Below are positions 8,532 to 17,250 of a stretch of DNA of 64,000 bases, one piece after another. The translations under genes were made by a program, and so were the position numbers. Where the stretch lies: the NCBI RefSeq assembly GCF_001894925.1, contig NZ_BCXD01000001.1, forward strand, positions 1 through 64,000. The letters run 5' to 3'. The notes under the pieces were generated by a model that saw only the letters and a list, made by a program, of their open reading frames with translations, had not been told where the DNA came from and searched no databases. Every line of letters begins with the position of its first letter. Position 1 is the stretch's first letter. This DNA is from Rhodococcus rhodnii NBRC 100604. Its GTDB lineage: Bacteria > Actinomycetota > Actinomycetes > Mycobacteriales > Mycobacteriaceae.

Positions 8532-9803
8532 ATGGCATCAGCGAACAAGGTCTACATCGCGCGGCTCGCGGGGATGGTCGTGCTCGGACCCGACGGCGAG
8601 TCGATCGGCCGGGTCCGTGATGTCGTCCTCACCGCACGCGTCGGGCGCAGTCAGCCCCGCGTGCTCGGCATGGTGGTCCAATTGCTCACGCGTAAACGCA
8701 TATTCGTCCCGATTCTCCGCGTGACGGCGATCGAGCCGGCCTCCGTCACGCTCAACACCGGCAACGTCAGCCTCCGGCGCTTCGATCAGCGTTCCGGCGA
8801 AGTGCTCGCGCTCGGCGAGCTTCTCGACTCCCACGTCCGTGTCGACGACCCGGAGCTGCCCGACCTCGCGAACACCGACGTGGTCGTCGTGGATCTCGGC
8901 ATCGAGCAGACCCGCACCCGCGACTGGGTCGTCACGAAGGTCGCCGTCCGGACGCCACGCGGGCGGCTCGGCCGGCGCGGCGCCGTCCACGTCGTCGACT
9001 GGCCTCATGTCCAGGGACTCACCCGCCACGACCTCGCCCGCCCCGACCAGGGCGTCGCGGCACTGCTCGACCAGTACGAGGGGATGCGCGCGGCCGACGT
9101 CGCCAACGCGATGCGCGAACTCCCCGACAAGCGCCGACGCGAACTCGCCGACGCGCTCGACGACGAACGCCTCGCGGACGTCGTGCAGGAGCTGCCCGCC
9201 GACGACCAGACGGACCTGCTGCTCGGCCTCGGTTCCGACCGCGCGGCCGACGTCCTCGAGGCGATGGACCCCGACGACGCCGCCGACGTCCTCGGCGACC
9301 TCCCGGGCAGCCAGGCCGAATCGCTGCTCCAGCTGATGGATCCGCAGGAATCCGAGCCCGTGCGCCGGCTGCTGGAGCACTCGCCCGACACCGCGGGCGG
9401 TCTCATGACGCCCGAGCCGGTCGTCCTCACCGCCGCGACGACCGTCGCCGAGGCGCTCGCCCGGGTGCGCGACCCCGATCTCACCCCCGCCCTCGCGAGC
9501 ATGGTGTTCGTCGTGCGCCCGCCCACCGCGACACCGACCGGCCGCTACCTCGGATGCGTCCATCTCCAGGTGCTGCTGCGCGAGCCACCCGCCGACCTCG
9601 TAGGCGGACTCCTCGACGCCGACCTGCCGAGGCTGTACCCCGACGACTCGCTCACCGCGGTCACGCGATACTTCGCGACGTACAACCTCGTGTGCGGGCC
9701 CGTCGTGGACGAGGAGGACCATCTGCTCGGTGCCGTCACGGTCGACGACGTACTCGACCACCTGCTGCCCGAGGACTGGCGTGAAGAGGAGCCGAGCGAA
9801 TGA
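8532..9803 (+). CDS. MgtE intracellular-domain and CBS-domain protein (Rv1232c-like)
   Basis: A 423-residue soluble protein. The first 90 residues look like a PRC-barrel (LAGMVVLGPDGESIGRVRDVV). Residues about 165-275 form an MgtE N-domain with repeated helical units (ELPADDQTDLLLGL, AMDPDDAADVLGDLP, LMDPQESEPVRRLL). About 285-415 are a CBS pair starting at SPDTAGGLMTPEPVVL and ending in VTVDDVLDHLLP. The membrane channel of true MgtE Mg2+ transporters is absent, so it is probably a sensor or regulator, perhaps of Mg2+ or of the downstream membrane protein. It overlaps the next gene by four bases (ATGA). Confidence 0.85.
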   Translation: MASANKVYIARLAGMVVLGPDGESIGRVRDVVLTARVGRSQPRVLGMVVQLLTRKRIFVPILRVTAIEPASVTLNTGNVSLRRFDQRSGEVLALGELLDSHVRVDDPELPDLANTDVVVVDLGIEQTRTRDWVVTKVAVRTPRGRLGRRGAVHVVDWPHVQGLTRHDLARPDQGVAALLDQYEGMRAADVANAMRELPDKRRRELADALDDERLADVVQELPADDQTDLLLGLGSDRAADVLEAMDPDDAADVLGDLPGSQAESLLQLMDPQESEPVRRLLEHSPDTAGGLMTPEPVVLTAATTVAEALARVRDPDLTPALASMVFVVRPPTATPTGRYLGCVHLQVLLREPPADLVGGLLDADLPRLYPDDSLTAVTRYFATYNLVCGPVVDEEDHLLGAVTVDDVLDHLLPEDWREEEPSE

Positions 9804-10303
9804 GCGACCGAAGTGCAGCGAGCAGCAAGCGCCTCGAGACCCCGCGCTCGGGCGGCCGATTCCACATCACGTACGACGTCGAGGCCGTCGGCCGCGTCAG
9901 CGAGTCGATCGCGCGCTTCCTCGGCACCGGCCGCTATCTCGCGATCCAGACGATCATCGTCATCGTGTGGATCCTGCTCAACCTCTTCGCGGTCGGGCTG
10001 CGGTGGGATCCCTATCCCTTCATCCTGCTCAACCTCGCGTTCTCGACGCAGGCCGCGTACGCCGCGCCACTGATTCTGCTCGCGCAGAACCGGCAGGAGA
10101 ACCGCGACCGCGTCTCACTCGAGGAGGACCGCAAGCGCGCGGCCCAGACGAAGGCCGACACCGAGTTCCTCGCCCGGGAACTCGCGGCGCTGCGGCTCGC
10201 GGTCGGCGAGGTCGCGACGCGCGACTACCTCCGCCGCGAACTGGACGAGATCAAGACACTCATCGCCGAACGCGACGAGGAAGCCACCTCCGACCGCCGC
10301 TGA
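9800..10303 (+). CDS. DUF1003 membrane protein (Rv1231c-like)
   Basis: A 167-residue protein with two membrane helices (YLAIQTIIVIVWILLNLFAV and PFILLNLAFSTQAAYAAPLILLA) separated by the DUF1003 hallmark GLRWDPYPFI. A charged, probably coiled-coil C-terminus follows (RQENRDRVSLEEDRKRAAQTK onward, about 110-167). ATG 9800 overlaps the stop of the MgtE/CBS gene, implying coupled translation and a shared function. The biochemical role is unknown. Confidence 0.85.
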   Translation: MSDRSAASSKRLETPRSGGRFHITYDVEAVGRVSESIARFLGTGRYLAIQTIIVIVWILLNLFAVGLRWDPYPFILLNLAFSTQAAYAAPLILLAQNRQENRDRVSLEEDRKRAAQTKADTEFLARELAALRLAVGEVATRDYLRRELDEIKTLIAERDEEATSDRR

Positions 10304-10367
10304 CCAGCAATTTCGCTGCGAGTATCACGCTCCGGACTCGGCTGCGGCGGTTTCGGCCCGCAGCAGC

Positions 10368-10393
10368 GTCACGCCTGGGTAACGTGAGTCACA
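10368..10393 (+). promoter_or_regulatory. MtrA-like direct repeats upstream of the first transglycosylase gene
   Basis: GTCACG at 10368, GTAACG at 10379 and GTCACA at 10388, the last two spaced nine bases apart. This matches the published nine-base direct-repeat style of the envelope response regulator MtrA (GTCACAgcg). A near copy precedes the paralogous gene. Assignment to MtrA is inference. Confidence 0.45.
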
Positions 10394-10442
10394 CGGCGAG
10401 TGAGCCGGGTCCCACGGTGCAGGTTCGACGGGGGGTGATCGA

Positions 10443-11564
10443 GTGCGGGTTCGCGGAGTCGTCACGGCCGCGATCCTCGCGGTGGCGACGTGCGCCGCCG
10501 CGGCCGCGTCCGGGGTCGTGGCCCCGATCGAGCCCGGTCCCGCGAGAGCCGTCGCGGAGCCCGCGCGCACCGCGTCCGCGGTGGTCCTCGTACCGGAACC
10601 GCGCACTGCGCGCAAGCAACGGCCCGCACCACCCATCGCCCCGCCCGTCGTTCCGATAGCCCCGCTTCCCGGCGGCACCGAGGTCTCGCCGCTCGGCGCC
10701 TTCCCGCTCGGCGGCACGACGCCCCTCGTCCTCGGTACGCTCGGCATCCCGGAGATCGTCCTCAACGCGTATCGCGCGGCGGAACTGCAACTGATGGCCG
10801 AACAGCCCGGCTGCGGCGTGTCGTGGAATCTGCTCGCGGGAATCGGGCGGATCGAGTCCGGCCACGCGCGCGGCGGTCGCATCGACTCGATCGGCACGAC
10901 CGTCTCCCCCATCCTCGGCCCGACGCTCGACGGCACGCTCGCCGGAAACGCCGTCATCCGCGACACCGACGGTGGCGCGATCGACGGCGACCCGCACCAC
11001 GATCGCGCGGTCGGTGCGATGCAGTTCATCCCGTCCACGTGGGCGAGCTGGGCGTCCGACGGCAACGCGGACGGCGTCGCCGACCCGAACAACGTCTTCG
11101 ACGCCGCGCTCGCGTCGGCGCGCTACCTGTGCTCGGGCGGCGTCGACATGCGGCAGCGCGACCAGCTCCACCGCGCCGTCCTGCGCTACAACAATTCGAG
11201 TGCCTACGTCGCCGACGTGCTGCTGTGGTCGGACTCGTACGCACGCGGGACGATCGCACCGCAGGACGCCGCACCCGTCCCCGCGCCCGTCGATCCCCGA
11301 GTCTCGACGCTCGCCGCGGCGCCTGCCCCCGAGAACGGCACGGCGGCCCCGGACGAGCCCGGCCGGCCGAACGATCCGGCACGGCCGGACGATCCGGGCG
11401 CTCCGTCCGCGCCGGGCGCCCCCGAGCAACCCGTAACGCCGGCCACGCCGGATCACGGCCCGGCGCCCTTCCCGCCGCCCGGTACGACGCTCGCCCCCGG
11501 CCTCCCCGAGGTCCCGTGCCTGCTGTTCTGCGACGGCGCCGCGGCCCCCGCGCCCGTTCGCTGA
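10443..11564 (+). CDS. Secreted lytic transglycosylase with proline-rich tail
   Basis: A 373-residue exported protein. The signal peptide covers residues 1-35 and a Pro-rich linker follows. An SLT-type transglycosylase domain runs from about 100 to 270, with the probable catalytic Glu138 in LLAGIGRIESGHARGG and the AVGAMQFIPSTWASW, DPNNVFDAALASARYLC and RAVLRYNNSSAYV motifs. The tail (280-373) is Pro/Ala/Asp-rich and ends with a Cys pair, CLLFC. It should cleave peptidoglycan outside the membrane. GTG 10443 follows a GGGGGTG stretch six bases upstream. The downstream gene is a paralogue; the pair resembles Rv1230c-type proteins. Confidence 0.85.
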   Translation: MRVRGVVTAAILAVATCAAAAASGVVAPIEPGPARAVAEPARTASAVVLVPEPRTARKQRPAPPIAPPVVPIAPLPGGTEVSPLGAFPLGGTTPLVLGTLGIPEIVLNAYRAAELQLMAEQPGCGVSWNLLAGIGRIESGHARGGRIDSIGTTVSPILGPTLDGTLAGNAVIRDTDGGAIDGDPHHDRAVGAMQFIPSTWASWASDGNADGVADPNNVFDAALASARYLCSGGVDMRQRDQLHRAVLRYNNSSAYVADVLLWSDSYARGTIAPQDAAPVPAPVDPRVSTLAAAPAPENGTAAPDEPGRPNDPARPDDPGAPSAPGAPEQPVTPATPDHGPAPFPPPGTTLAPGLPEVPCLLFCDGAAAPAPVR

Positions 11565-11730
11565 CCCGCCAGTCCACCCCGCCGGACGAAATCCGGCACG
11601 CCCGTACGACGCCGCGCCGCCACGCCGATAACGGACGCGACACGGCGAGACCTTCCTACGGATTCCTCCGGAAGAACAGCAGGTGAACGCCGTCCCTTCG
11701 GTAACGGATCCGCATGAGCCGCCCGATCCA

Positions 11731-11747
11731 GTCACGGCCAGGTAACG
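11731..11747 (+). promoter_or_regulatory. MtrA-like direct repeat upstream of the second transglycosylase gene
   Basis: GTCACGGCCAGGTAACG matches the first gene's element at 14 of 17 positions with identical half-site spacing. A further GGTAACGGA copy lies 41 bp upstream at 11700-11708. Regulator identity is inferred. Confidence 0.45.
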
Positions 11748-11827
11748 GAAATGTATCGGCTGATGTAGCCTCGACGCCGGCACGCAACCGATTGCCCCGT
11801 GCACCGTGGGGCAGCAGGGAGGACACG

Positions 11828-12709
11828 TTGGGTCGGCACAACCGCAAGTCGGGCTCGCCCGTGCGACGGAACTCGGTCGTCGCACTCGCCGGACTCGTAC
11901 CACTCGGAGTCGTCGGCGCGGCAGCGACGACGGCGGCGTCCGCAGCCCACGCGGATCGCGCCGACCACGCGGACGAATCGACTCGGGCCCTGCCCGACGC
12001 GACGGCCGGCGCGAGCCCCGTCGCCTTCGACCTCACGGCCCTCGGCGCCGCGGCGTCCATCGACGTCTCGCCCGCCGTCCTCACCGAACAGGCACCGCCA
12101 CCGCCGCCCGAACCCGCGCCCGTCCAGCAGACTCCCCCGATCGCGACCGACGTCTCTGCCGGCGGCATCCCGCCGATCCTGCTCGACGCGTACCAGAACG
12201 CGGAGCGGATCCTCGCCGAGACGCAGCCCGGCTGCAACATGTACTGGACGCTCATCGCCGGCATCGGCCGCGTCGAGTCGACCCATGCGAACCACGGCAA
12301 GGTCGACGAGCACGGCACCATGATCGAGCCCGTCATCGGACTCCGGCTCGACGGCTCGCTGCCCGGCAGCGCCGTCATCCACGACACCGACGGCGGCGCA
12401 CTCGACGGCGATCCCCTCTACGACCGCGCCGTCGGCCCCACCCAGTTCCTGCCGCAGACCTGGCAGGCGTACGCGATGGACGGCAACGGCGACGGCGACG
12501 CCGACCCGCAGAACGTCTACGACTCCGCCGTGACCACCGGCAACTACCTGTGCGACGGCGGACTCGACATGCGCGACCCGATCCAGGCCGCCAAGGCCGT
12601 CCACCGCTACAACAACTCGGCCGCGTACGTCGCCAACGTCATGGCGTGGTCGACGGGCTACGCCACGGGAATCGTCCCGACCGAATCCAGCCTTCCCCGC
12701 ATCCACTGA
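11828..12709 (+). CDS. Secreted lytic transglycosylase paralogue (Rv1230c-like)
   Basis: A 293-residue exported protein. TTG 11828 is preferred because GGGAGG lies six bases before it; an ATG at 11714 is in frame but lacks a binding site. An Arg-rich n-region and hydrophobic core (NSVVALAGLVPLGVVGAAATTAA) form the signal, followed by a Pro-rich linker. The SLT-type domain then has the probable catalytic Glu at about residue 150 (LIAGIGRVESTHANHG), VGPTQFLPQTWQAYAMDGNGDG and AVHRYNNSAAYVANVM. It lacks the long tail of the upstream paralogue. The two look like a tandem duplication that kept related promoter elements. Confidence 0.85.
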   Translation: MGRHNRKSGSPVRRNSVVALAGLVPLGVVGAAATTAASAAHADRADHADESTRALPDATAGASPVAFDLTALGAAASIDVSPAVLTEQAPPPPPEPAPVQQTPPIATDVSAGGIPPILLDAYQNAERILAETQPGCNMYWTLIAGIGRVESTHANHGKVDEHGTMIEPVIGLRLDGSLPGSAVIHDTDGGALDGDPLYDRAVGPTQFLPQTWQAYAMDGNGDGDADPQNVYDSAVTTGNYLCDGGLDMRDPIQAAKAVHRYNNSAAYVANVMAWSTGYATGIVPTESSLPRIH

Positions 12710-12753
12710 CCTCCCCCACGAGGCCCGATGAGACGCCTGTGACATTCGATCCC

Positions 12754-12759
12754 TACGAT
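12754..12759 (+). promoter_or_regulatory. -10 box of a leaderless promoter for mrp
   Basis: TACGAT is seven bases before ATG 12767; no ribosome binding site is present. Confidence 0.55.
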
Positions 12760-12766
12760 TGACGGT

Positions 12767-13903
12767 ATGGCAGTCTTCAGCGAATCCGACGTCCGCAGCG
12801 CGCTCTCGCGCGTCGAGGACCCGGAGATCCGCAAGCCCATCACCGAACTCGGGATGGTCAAGAGCGTCGAGATCGGCGACGACAGCAGCGTCGACGTCGG
12901 CATCTACCTGACGACTGCGGGTTGCCCGCTGCGGACCGAGATCACCGAGCGCGTCACCAAGGCGGTCGCGGACGTCGCCGGCGTCGGCACCGTCCGCGTC
13001 GAACTCGACGTGATGAACGACGAACAGCGCACCGAACTGCGCAAGAGCCTGCGCAGCGACTCCGCCGAGCCGGTCATCCCGTTCGCGCAGCCCGGCTCGC
13101 TCACCCGCGTCTACGCCGTCGCCTCCGGCAAGGGCGGCGTGGGCAAGTCGTCCGTCACCGTGAACCTCGCGGCGGCCCTCGCCGATCGCGGCCTCACGGT
13201 CGGCGTCCTCGACGCCGACATCTACGGCCACTCCGTTCCCCGCATGCTCGGCACCGACGCCAAGCCCACGCAGGTCGAGCGCATGATCATGCCGCCGATG
13301 GCGCACGACGTGAAGATGATCTCGATCGCGCAGTTCACGCAGGGCAACACGCCCGTCGTGTGGCGCGGCCCGATGCTGCACCGTGCGCTGCAGCAGTTCC
13401 TCGCCGACGTCTTCTGGGGCGACCTCGACGTCCTGCTGCTCGATCTCCCGCCGGGAACGGGCGACGTCGCGATCTCGGTCGCGCAGCTCATCCCGAACGC
13501 CGAGATCCTCGTCGTCACCACTCCCCAGCAGGCTGCGGCCGAGGTCGCCGAACGCGCCGGCGCGATCGCCCTGCAGACCCGGCAGCGCATCGTCGGCGTC
13601 GTCGAGAACATGTCGTGGATGGAGATGCCCGACGGCTCGCGGATGGACGTCTTCGGCTCCGGTGGCGGTCAGGCCGTCGCCGACCGACTCTCGCGCGCCG
13701 TCGGCGCCGACGTCCCGCTGCTCGGCCAGATCCCGCTCGAGCAGGCCGTCCGCGAAGGTGGCGACGCCGGAATGCCGATCGTCCTCGGCGATCCGGATGC
13801 TCCCGCCGCGAAGGCGCTGCGGGCCGTCGCCGACCGGCTCGCCGTCCGCAAGCGCGGCCTGGCCGGCATGTCGCTGGGGATCGACACCACCCGCAACTTC
13901 TAG
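12767..13903 (+). CDS. mrp: Mrp/NBP35-type iron-sulfur carrier ATPase
   Basis: A 378-residue cytoplasmic protein. An N-terminal MIP18/PaaD-like domain (about 1-95, GCPLRTEITERV) is followed by a P-loop ATPase: deviant Walker A GKGGVGKSSV at about 122-131, Walker B LLLDLPPGTGD near 225, and VVGVVENMSW. The family binds and delivers Fe-S clusters; no CxxC cluster motif is obvious near the C-terminus. It sits tail-to-tail with tatB across a strong inverted repeat, the same mrp-tatB neighbourhood seen in mycobacteria. Confidence 0.93.
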   Translation: MAVFSESDVRSALSRVEDPEIRKPITELGMVKSVEIGDDSSVDVGIYLTTAGCPLRTEITERVTKAVADVAGVGTVRVELDVMNDEQRTELRKSLRSDSAEPVIPFAQPGSLTRVYAVASGKGGVGKSSVTVNLAAALADRGLTVGVLDADIYGHSVPRMLGTDAKPTQVERMIMPPMAHDVKMISIAQFTQGNTPVVWRGPMLHRALQQFLADVFWGDLDVLLLDLPPGTGDVAISVAQLIPNAEILVVTTPQQAAAEVAERAGAIALQTRQRIVGVVENMSWMEMPDGSRMDVFGSGGGQAVADRLSRAVGADVPLLGQIPLEQAVREGGDAGMPIVLGDPDAPAAKALRAVADRLAVRKRGLAGMSLGIDTTRNF

Positions 13904-13915
13904 AACACACCGCCC

Positions 13916-13968
13916 AACGGGCGGTATCCGGAGCATCGGCCGAGTGGCCTGCCCGGATACCGCCCGTT
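13916..13968. terminator. Bidirectional terminator between mrp and tatB
   Basis: AACGGGCGGTATCCGG (13916-13931) and its exact reverse complement (13953-13968) flank a 21-base loop. The hairpin lies between the convergent ends of mrp and tatB and could stop both transcripts. No T-tract follows, as is usual in this GC class. Confidence 0.75.
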
Positions 13969-13985
13969 CGGCGTGAGAAGGACGA

Positions 13986-14372
13986 TCAGGTGGCGTCGGT
14001 GTCGATCGGCGGACGCTCGTCGGGGCGCCGCTCTTGCGTCGCACCCGGTTCCGCGGACGTGGGCTTCGTGTCGTTCGCGTCGAACTTGCCCGTGAACAGC
14101 GAATCGTCGCCGTCGAGAAGATGCTTCGTGATCGCGGCCCGCGGCGTCATGCCCCGCAGCCGGTTGAGCTCGCTCAACGGCTTGCGGAACTCCTCGAAGT
14201 CGGAGCCCATCTCGTCCTTGAGCTGCTGGGTCGCGCCCGTCGCGTAGTCGCGGGCCTGACGGACCGCGCCCGTCACCCACCGCACCGCGCCCGGCAGTCG
14301 TTCGGGACCGAGGATCACGAGGGCAGCGATGAGTATCACCATCAACTCGCCCCAACCGACATTGCCGAACAC
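13986..14372 (-). CDS. tatB: Sec-independent translocase subunit TatB
   Basis: A 128-residue protein with the TatB architecture. A short N-terminal helix ([26 protein letters not shown], with the conserved Glu and FGP-type hinge) is followed by an amphipathic helix and a charged tail. With TatA and TatC it exports folded proteins with twin-arginine signals; a Tat substrate is encoded at 55.7-56.4 kb. GTG 14372 has TAAGCT six bases upstream, so it may have its own leaderless promoter besides readthrough from htrA. Confidence 0.92.
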   Translation of the reverse strand: MFGNVGWGELMVILIAALVILGPERLPGAVRWVTGAVRQARDYATGATQQLKDEMGSDFEEFRKPLSELNRLRGMTPRAAITKHLLDGDDSLFTGKFDANDTKPTSAEPGATQERRPDERPPIDTDAT

Positions 14373-14378
14373 GCCGTC

Positions 14379-14384
14379 AGCTTA
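14379..14384 (-). promoter_or_regulatory. -10 box of a leaderless promoter for tatB
   Basis: Reverse-strand TAAGCT is six bases before GTG 14372. It would let tatB be expressed apart from sigE-rseA-htrA. Confidence 0.5.
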
Positions 14385-14404
14385 GCGGCCGCCCCCATCG
14401 GGTT

Positions 14405-14420
14405 GCCACGCGAGCGTGGC
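14405..14420. terminator. Small hairpin between htrA and tatB
   Basis: GCCACGC-GA-GCGTGGC forms a seven-pair stem in the 86-base gap. It could attenuate readthrough from htrA into tatB; it is short, so this is tentative. Confidence 0.3.
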
Positions 14421-14458
14421 GACTCACAGCGATCGCACGTGGCACGGCCCCCGTGGCG

Positions 14459-16027
14459 TCAGTCCGAGACCGGAGTGACGTCGAGATCCACCGTCCTCCC
14501 GTCGCGCACGATCTGCACTGGGACGCTCTCGCCGATCGCGGTCGCGTTGACGGCGACGACGAGTTCGTCCGCGCTCGCGACCGACCGGTCGCCGACCCGC
14601 ACGATCACGTCACCCTCGACGATCCCTGCACGGCCCGCCGGGCCGTCGGCGCGGACGTTCGCCACCTCGGCGCCACTCGTCGCCTCGTTGACGACGGTGC
14701 GGGCGTTGAGCCCGAAATCCGGATGGTGCATCGCGCCGTCACGGATGAGGGTCTGCGCGACGGTCGTGACGTCGTCGATCGGAATCGCGAAACCGAGGCC
14801 GACCGATCCGCCGCTGTCGCTGAGCATCGCGGTGTTGATGCCGATGACGCGTCCCTCCGCGTCGACGAGCGCACCGCCGGAGTTGCCGTGGTTGATCGCC
14901 GCATCGGTCTGGATCGCGTCGATGACGGCATTCGTGTCGGTGCCCTGCCCCGACAGTCGCACCGGACGCTGCATCGCACTGACGATGCCCGCGGTGATCG
15001 TCTCGGACAGCCCGAGCGGCGACCCCACGGCCACGACGTCGTCGCCCACGCTCACGTCGGCCTCCGAACCGAGCCGTGCGACGGTGAGATTGTCGGCAGC
15101 GACGCGCAGCACCGCGAGATCGGTCTTGATGTCGCGGCCGACGATCTCGGCACGGGTCTTGCTGCCGTCCGAGAAGATGACCTGGATCGTCGCGTCGGGG
15201 CGCTCCGCAGCAGCGGAGATCACATGATTGTTGGTGACGACGTAACCGGCGCCGTCGATCACGACACCCGAACCGGTGCTCCCCTGATCGCCGAGAGCGA
15301 CCTGAATCGACACGACGGACGGCAGGACGGCGTCCGCGACCCGGCCCACCTGCGTCGCGCCGAGATTCTCGCCGGCCCGCTCCTGGGCAAGGGTGACCCG
15401 CTGACTGGTCAACGCGCCACGATCGGCCGTCGCCGCGACGGCGACGAGACCGCCGGCGAGCCCGACGAGCAGCGCGAATCCGCCGAGAGCCGCGAGCGCC
15501 CGCGGCGCAACGGCACCGCCGAACAGGACCTCGCGCGCACTCAGCTTGCGGCCCGGCCGCGCATCGGGCTCGGGCGCGCGTGCCGCGGGGGCGCCGAGCG
15601 TCGCCGGAGCGTCGGGGTCACGCCACGGATCCGCCGGTGCCGCAGCCGCGGGAGCAGCCTCGGAGCCGGAGCGATCGGGATCGCGCTGCAGGGTCTCGGT
15701 GGCGTCGGCCGGCCGGCCGAACGCTTCCGCGAGGATCGGATCGGGCGGGCGCACCGCGATGTCTGGAGACGTCCGCTCGCGATCGGCTTCGTCCGAGAAC
15801 GACCCCGCGACGCCGTCGGGACGGCCGAACATCTTCGCGGAGGTCGCATCGATGCGGGGCCGGTGGATCGGCCGGGGCGCGAGGCGGGGTGCGTCGGCAC
15901 TCCCCGGATCGCCGGCACCACCCGGATCGCTGTCGTTCGAGTCGGTCACCCCACCGCCGTTCGAGTCGGTCACCCCACCGCCGTTCGAGTCGGTCACCCT
16001 CCGTGCGTCCCCTCTGCTCGCGTGCAC
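14459..16027 (-). CDS. htrA: HtrA/DegP-type membrane-anchored serine protease
   Basis: A protein of 522 residues from GTG 16027. The cytoplasmic N-terminus is long and low in order. One membrane helix is at about 176-200 (RALAALGGFALLVGLAGGLVA). The trypsin-like domain has catalytic His268 (VTNNHVI), Asp303 (KTDLAVL) and Ser383 (GNSGGAL), followed by a C-terminal PDZ domain (about 430-520). It degrades or refolds damaged envelope proteins and may cleave regulators in SigE signalling. The start is uncertain: GTG at 15997 and two further GTGs within 24-bp repeats are in frame. It is third in sigE-rseA-htrA-tatB. Confidence 0.92.
   Translation of the reverse strand: MHASRGDARRVTDSNGGGVTDSNGGGVTDSNDSDPGGAGDPGSADAPRLAPRPIHRPRIDATSAKMFGRPDGVAGSFSDEADRERTSPDIAVRPPDPILAEAFGRPADATETLQRDPDRSGSEAAPAAAAPADPWRDPDAPATLGAPAARAPEPDARPGRKLSAREVLFGGAVAPRALAALGGFALLVGLAGGLVAVAATADRGALTSQRVTLAQERAGENLGATQVGRVADAVLPSVVSIQVALGDQGSTGSGVVIDGAGYVVTNNHVISAAAERPDATIQVIFSDGSKTRAEIVGRDIKTDLAVLRVAADNLTVARLGSEADVSVGDDVVAVGSPLGLSETITAGIVSAMQRPVRLSGQGTDTNAVIDAIQTDAAINHGNSGGALVDAEGRVIGINTAMLSDSGGSVGLGFAIPIDDVTTVAQTLIRDGAMHHPDFGLNARTVVNEATSGAEVANVRADGPAGRAGIVEGDVIVRVGDRSVASADELVVAVNATAIGESVPVQIVRDGRTVDLDVTPVSD
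15935..15997 (-). repeat. 24-bp tandem repeat at the 5-prime end of htrA
   Basis: Two full and one partial copy of a 24-bp unit encode VTDSNGGG, VTDSNGGG, VTDSN. Each copy brings a GTG codon in frame, giving several possible translation starts. Confidence 0.85.
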
Positions 16028-16105
16028 GTGTGTCGCCTGTCGAGTATCCCCGATATCCCGAGCATCCCCGACACGACGAGTATCTCCGAACGTGGGGGCC
16101 GGGTG

Positions 16106-16510
16106 TCAGTGCCGACGACGGCGACCCCACCTGCGGGTGCGATCGGGTCGCAGGGCGCCGAGCGACAGCGGATCGTGCGGCCCGTCACCGTCGCCGTCAC
16201 GCCGAGGCGGGCCGAATCCGCTGGCGGAGGCCGAGGGCGCGTCAGGACGCGTGGACGGGTCGCCGGACGGTATGCGGGAGAGTGCACCGAGCAGGGTGGG
16301 CGGCATCGTCATCTCGCCACTGCCCCGCAGCGCACGACGTGCCTGTTGCTGGGAATCGACCTCGGCCGCGCACTGCGCACACATCGCGAGATGACGGGAC
16401 GCGCGCAGATACGCCGTCATGCGCAGCTCGCCGTCGACGTACGCCGCGATCGCCTCGCTCGCCAGATGCTCCGTGGAGCCGAACTCGCGAGGTACGGGCC
16501 CCAGCGTCAT
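16106..16510 (-). CDS. rseA: Zinc-binding anti-sigma factor RseA
   Basis: A 134-residue protein. ATG 16510 is fixed by a perfect AGGAGG five bases upstream. The ZAS-type zinc motif HLAMCAQC (His40, Cys44, Cys47) sits in an N-terminal anti-sigma domain (EHLASEAIAAYVDGELRM). The C-terminal half is Pro/Gly/Asp-rich and disordered, with no membrane helix, so it acts in the cytoplasm. It should hold SigE inactive until stress. It lies 62 bases after sigE and is followed by htrA, the order known from mycobacteria. Confidence 0.9.
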   Translation of the reverse strand: MTLGPVPREFGSTEHLASEAIAAYVDGELRMTAYLRASRHLAMCAQCAAEVDSQQQARRALRGSGEMTMPPTLLGALSRIPSGDPSTRPDAPSASASGFGPPRRDGDGDGPHDPLSLGALRPDRTRRWGRRRRH

Positions 16511-16572
16511 CGGTCCTCCTGTACGACTCGTTCCGTGCGGGTTCACTCGGGGCCGCACCGGATCCGGGCCGA

Positions 16573-17250
16573 TCAGTGTGCGCCGACCTGGTCCGATGCG
16601 AACTTGCCGCGTGAAGCCAGATGGTCCCGGATGGCCTGCCTGCCGCGGTGGATGCGGCTGCGGACCGTCCCGAGCTTCACTCCCAGTGTGGCACCGATTT
16701 CCTCGTACGACAGGCCCTCGATGTCACAGAGCACCACCGCGGCACGGAACTCGGGGGCCAGAGAATCCAGCGCTGCCTGCAGATCCGCGTCGAGCCGGGC
16801 GTCGTGAAAAATCTGCTCCGGTCCGGGCCCGTCGCCCGGGACGCGCTCGTAGTCCTCCGGCAGCGCCTCCATGCGGATGCGGTTGCGGCGGCGGACCATG
16901 TCGAGGAAGAGATTGGTGGTGATGCGATGCAGCCAGCCCTCGAAGGTGCCCGGCTGGTAGTGCGACAACGAGCGGAACACCCGGATGAAGGTGTCCTGCG
17001 TCAGATCCTCGGCATCCTGCGCATTGCCCGACAGGCGGTAGGCGAGCCGGTACACCCGGTCGCCGTGCTCACGGACCAGTTCGTCCCACGACGGCATCGC
17101 GGAGCGCTCTCCGGTGGCGTCGAACACAGCCGTGCCGGACAGCTCGTCCGGCGACTCCGCTGCCGCGCCGGCACCGTCGTTCGCTGTGTCGGCCCCGTCG
17201 CTCGCCGTGTCGACTCCGTCGCTCACGGAGACGTCGGCACCGGCGTTCAC
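16573..17250 (-). CDS. sigE: ECF sigma factor SigE
   Basis: From GTG 17250 it has 225 residues. Region 2 includes [29 protein letters not shown] and [19 protein letters not shown]. Region 4 includes [62 protein letters not shown] before region 2 is characteristic of mycobacterial SigE. It directs the envelope and heat/oxidative stress response. GTG 17250 has no ribosome binding site; a perfect AGGAGG at 17303-17298 instead stands five bases before an in-frame ATT at 17292, so a 239-residue form starting at ATT is possible. An ECF-type promoter lies upstream. Confidence 0.93.
   Translation of the reverse strand: MNAGADVSVSDGVDTASDGADTANDGAGAAAESPDELSGTAVFDATGERSAMPSWDELVREHGDRVYRLAYRLSGNAQDAEDLTQDTFIRVFRSLSHYQPGTFEGWLHRITTNLFLDMVRRRNRIRMEALPEDYERVPGDGPGPEQIFHDARLDADLQAALDSLAPEFRAAVVLCDIEGLSYEEIGATLGVKLGTVRSRIHRGRQAIRDHLASRGKFASDQVGAH

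Noticed and set aside
10304-10442. Possible cyclic-di-AMP (ydaO-type) riboswitch before the first transglycosylase gene
   Set aside because: Such riboswitches precede cell-wall hydrolases, but the conserved core sequences are not present; direct repeats explain the region better.
14421-14450. CTCACAGCGATCGCACG as an MtrA site
   Set aside because: Partial match only, at the 3-prime end of htrA and not in front of a promoter.
14453-16807. 784-residue open frame opposite htrA and rseA
   Set aside because: Shadow of htrA, rseA and sigE coding on the other strand, with no domain or ribosome binding site.
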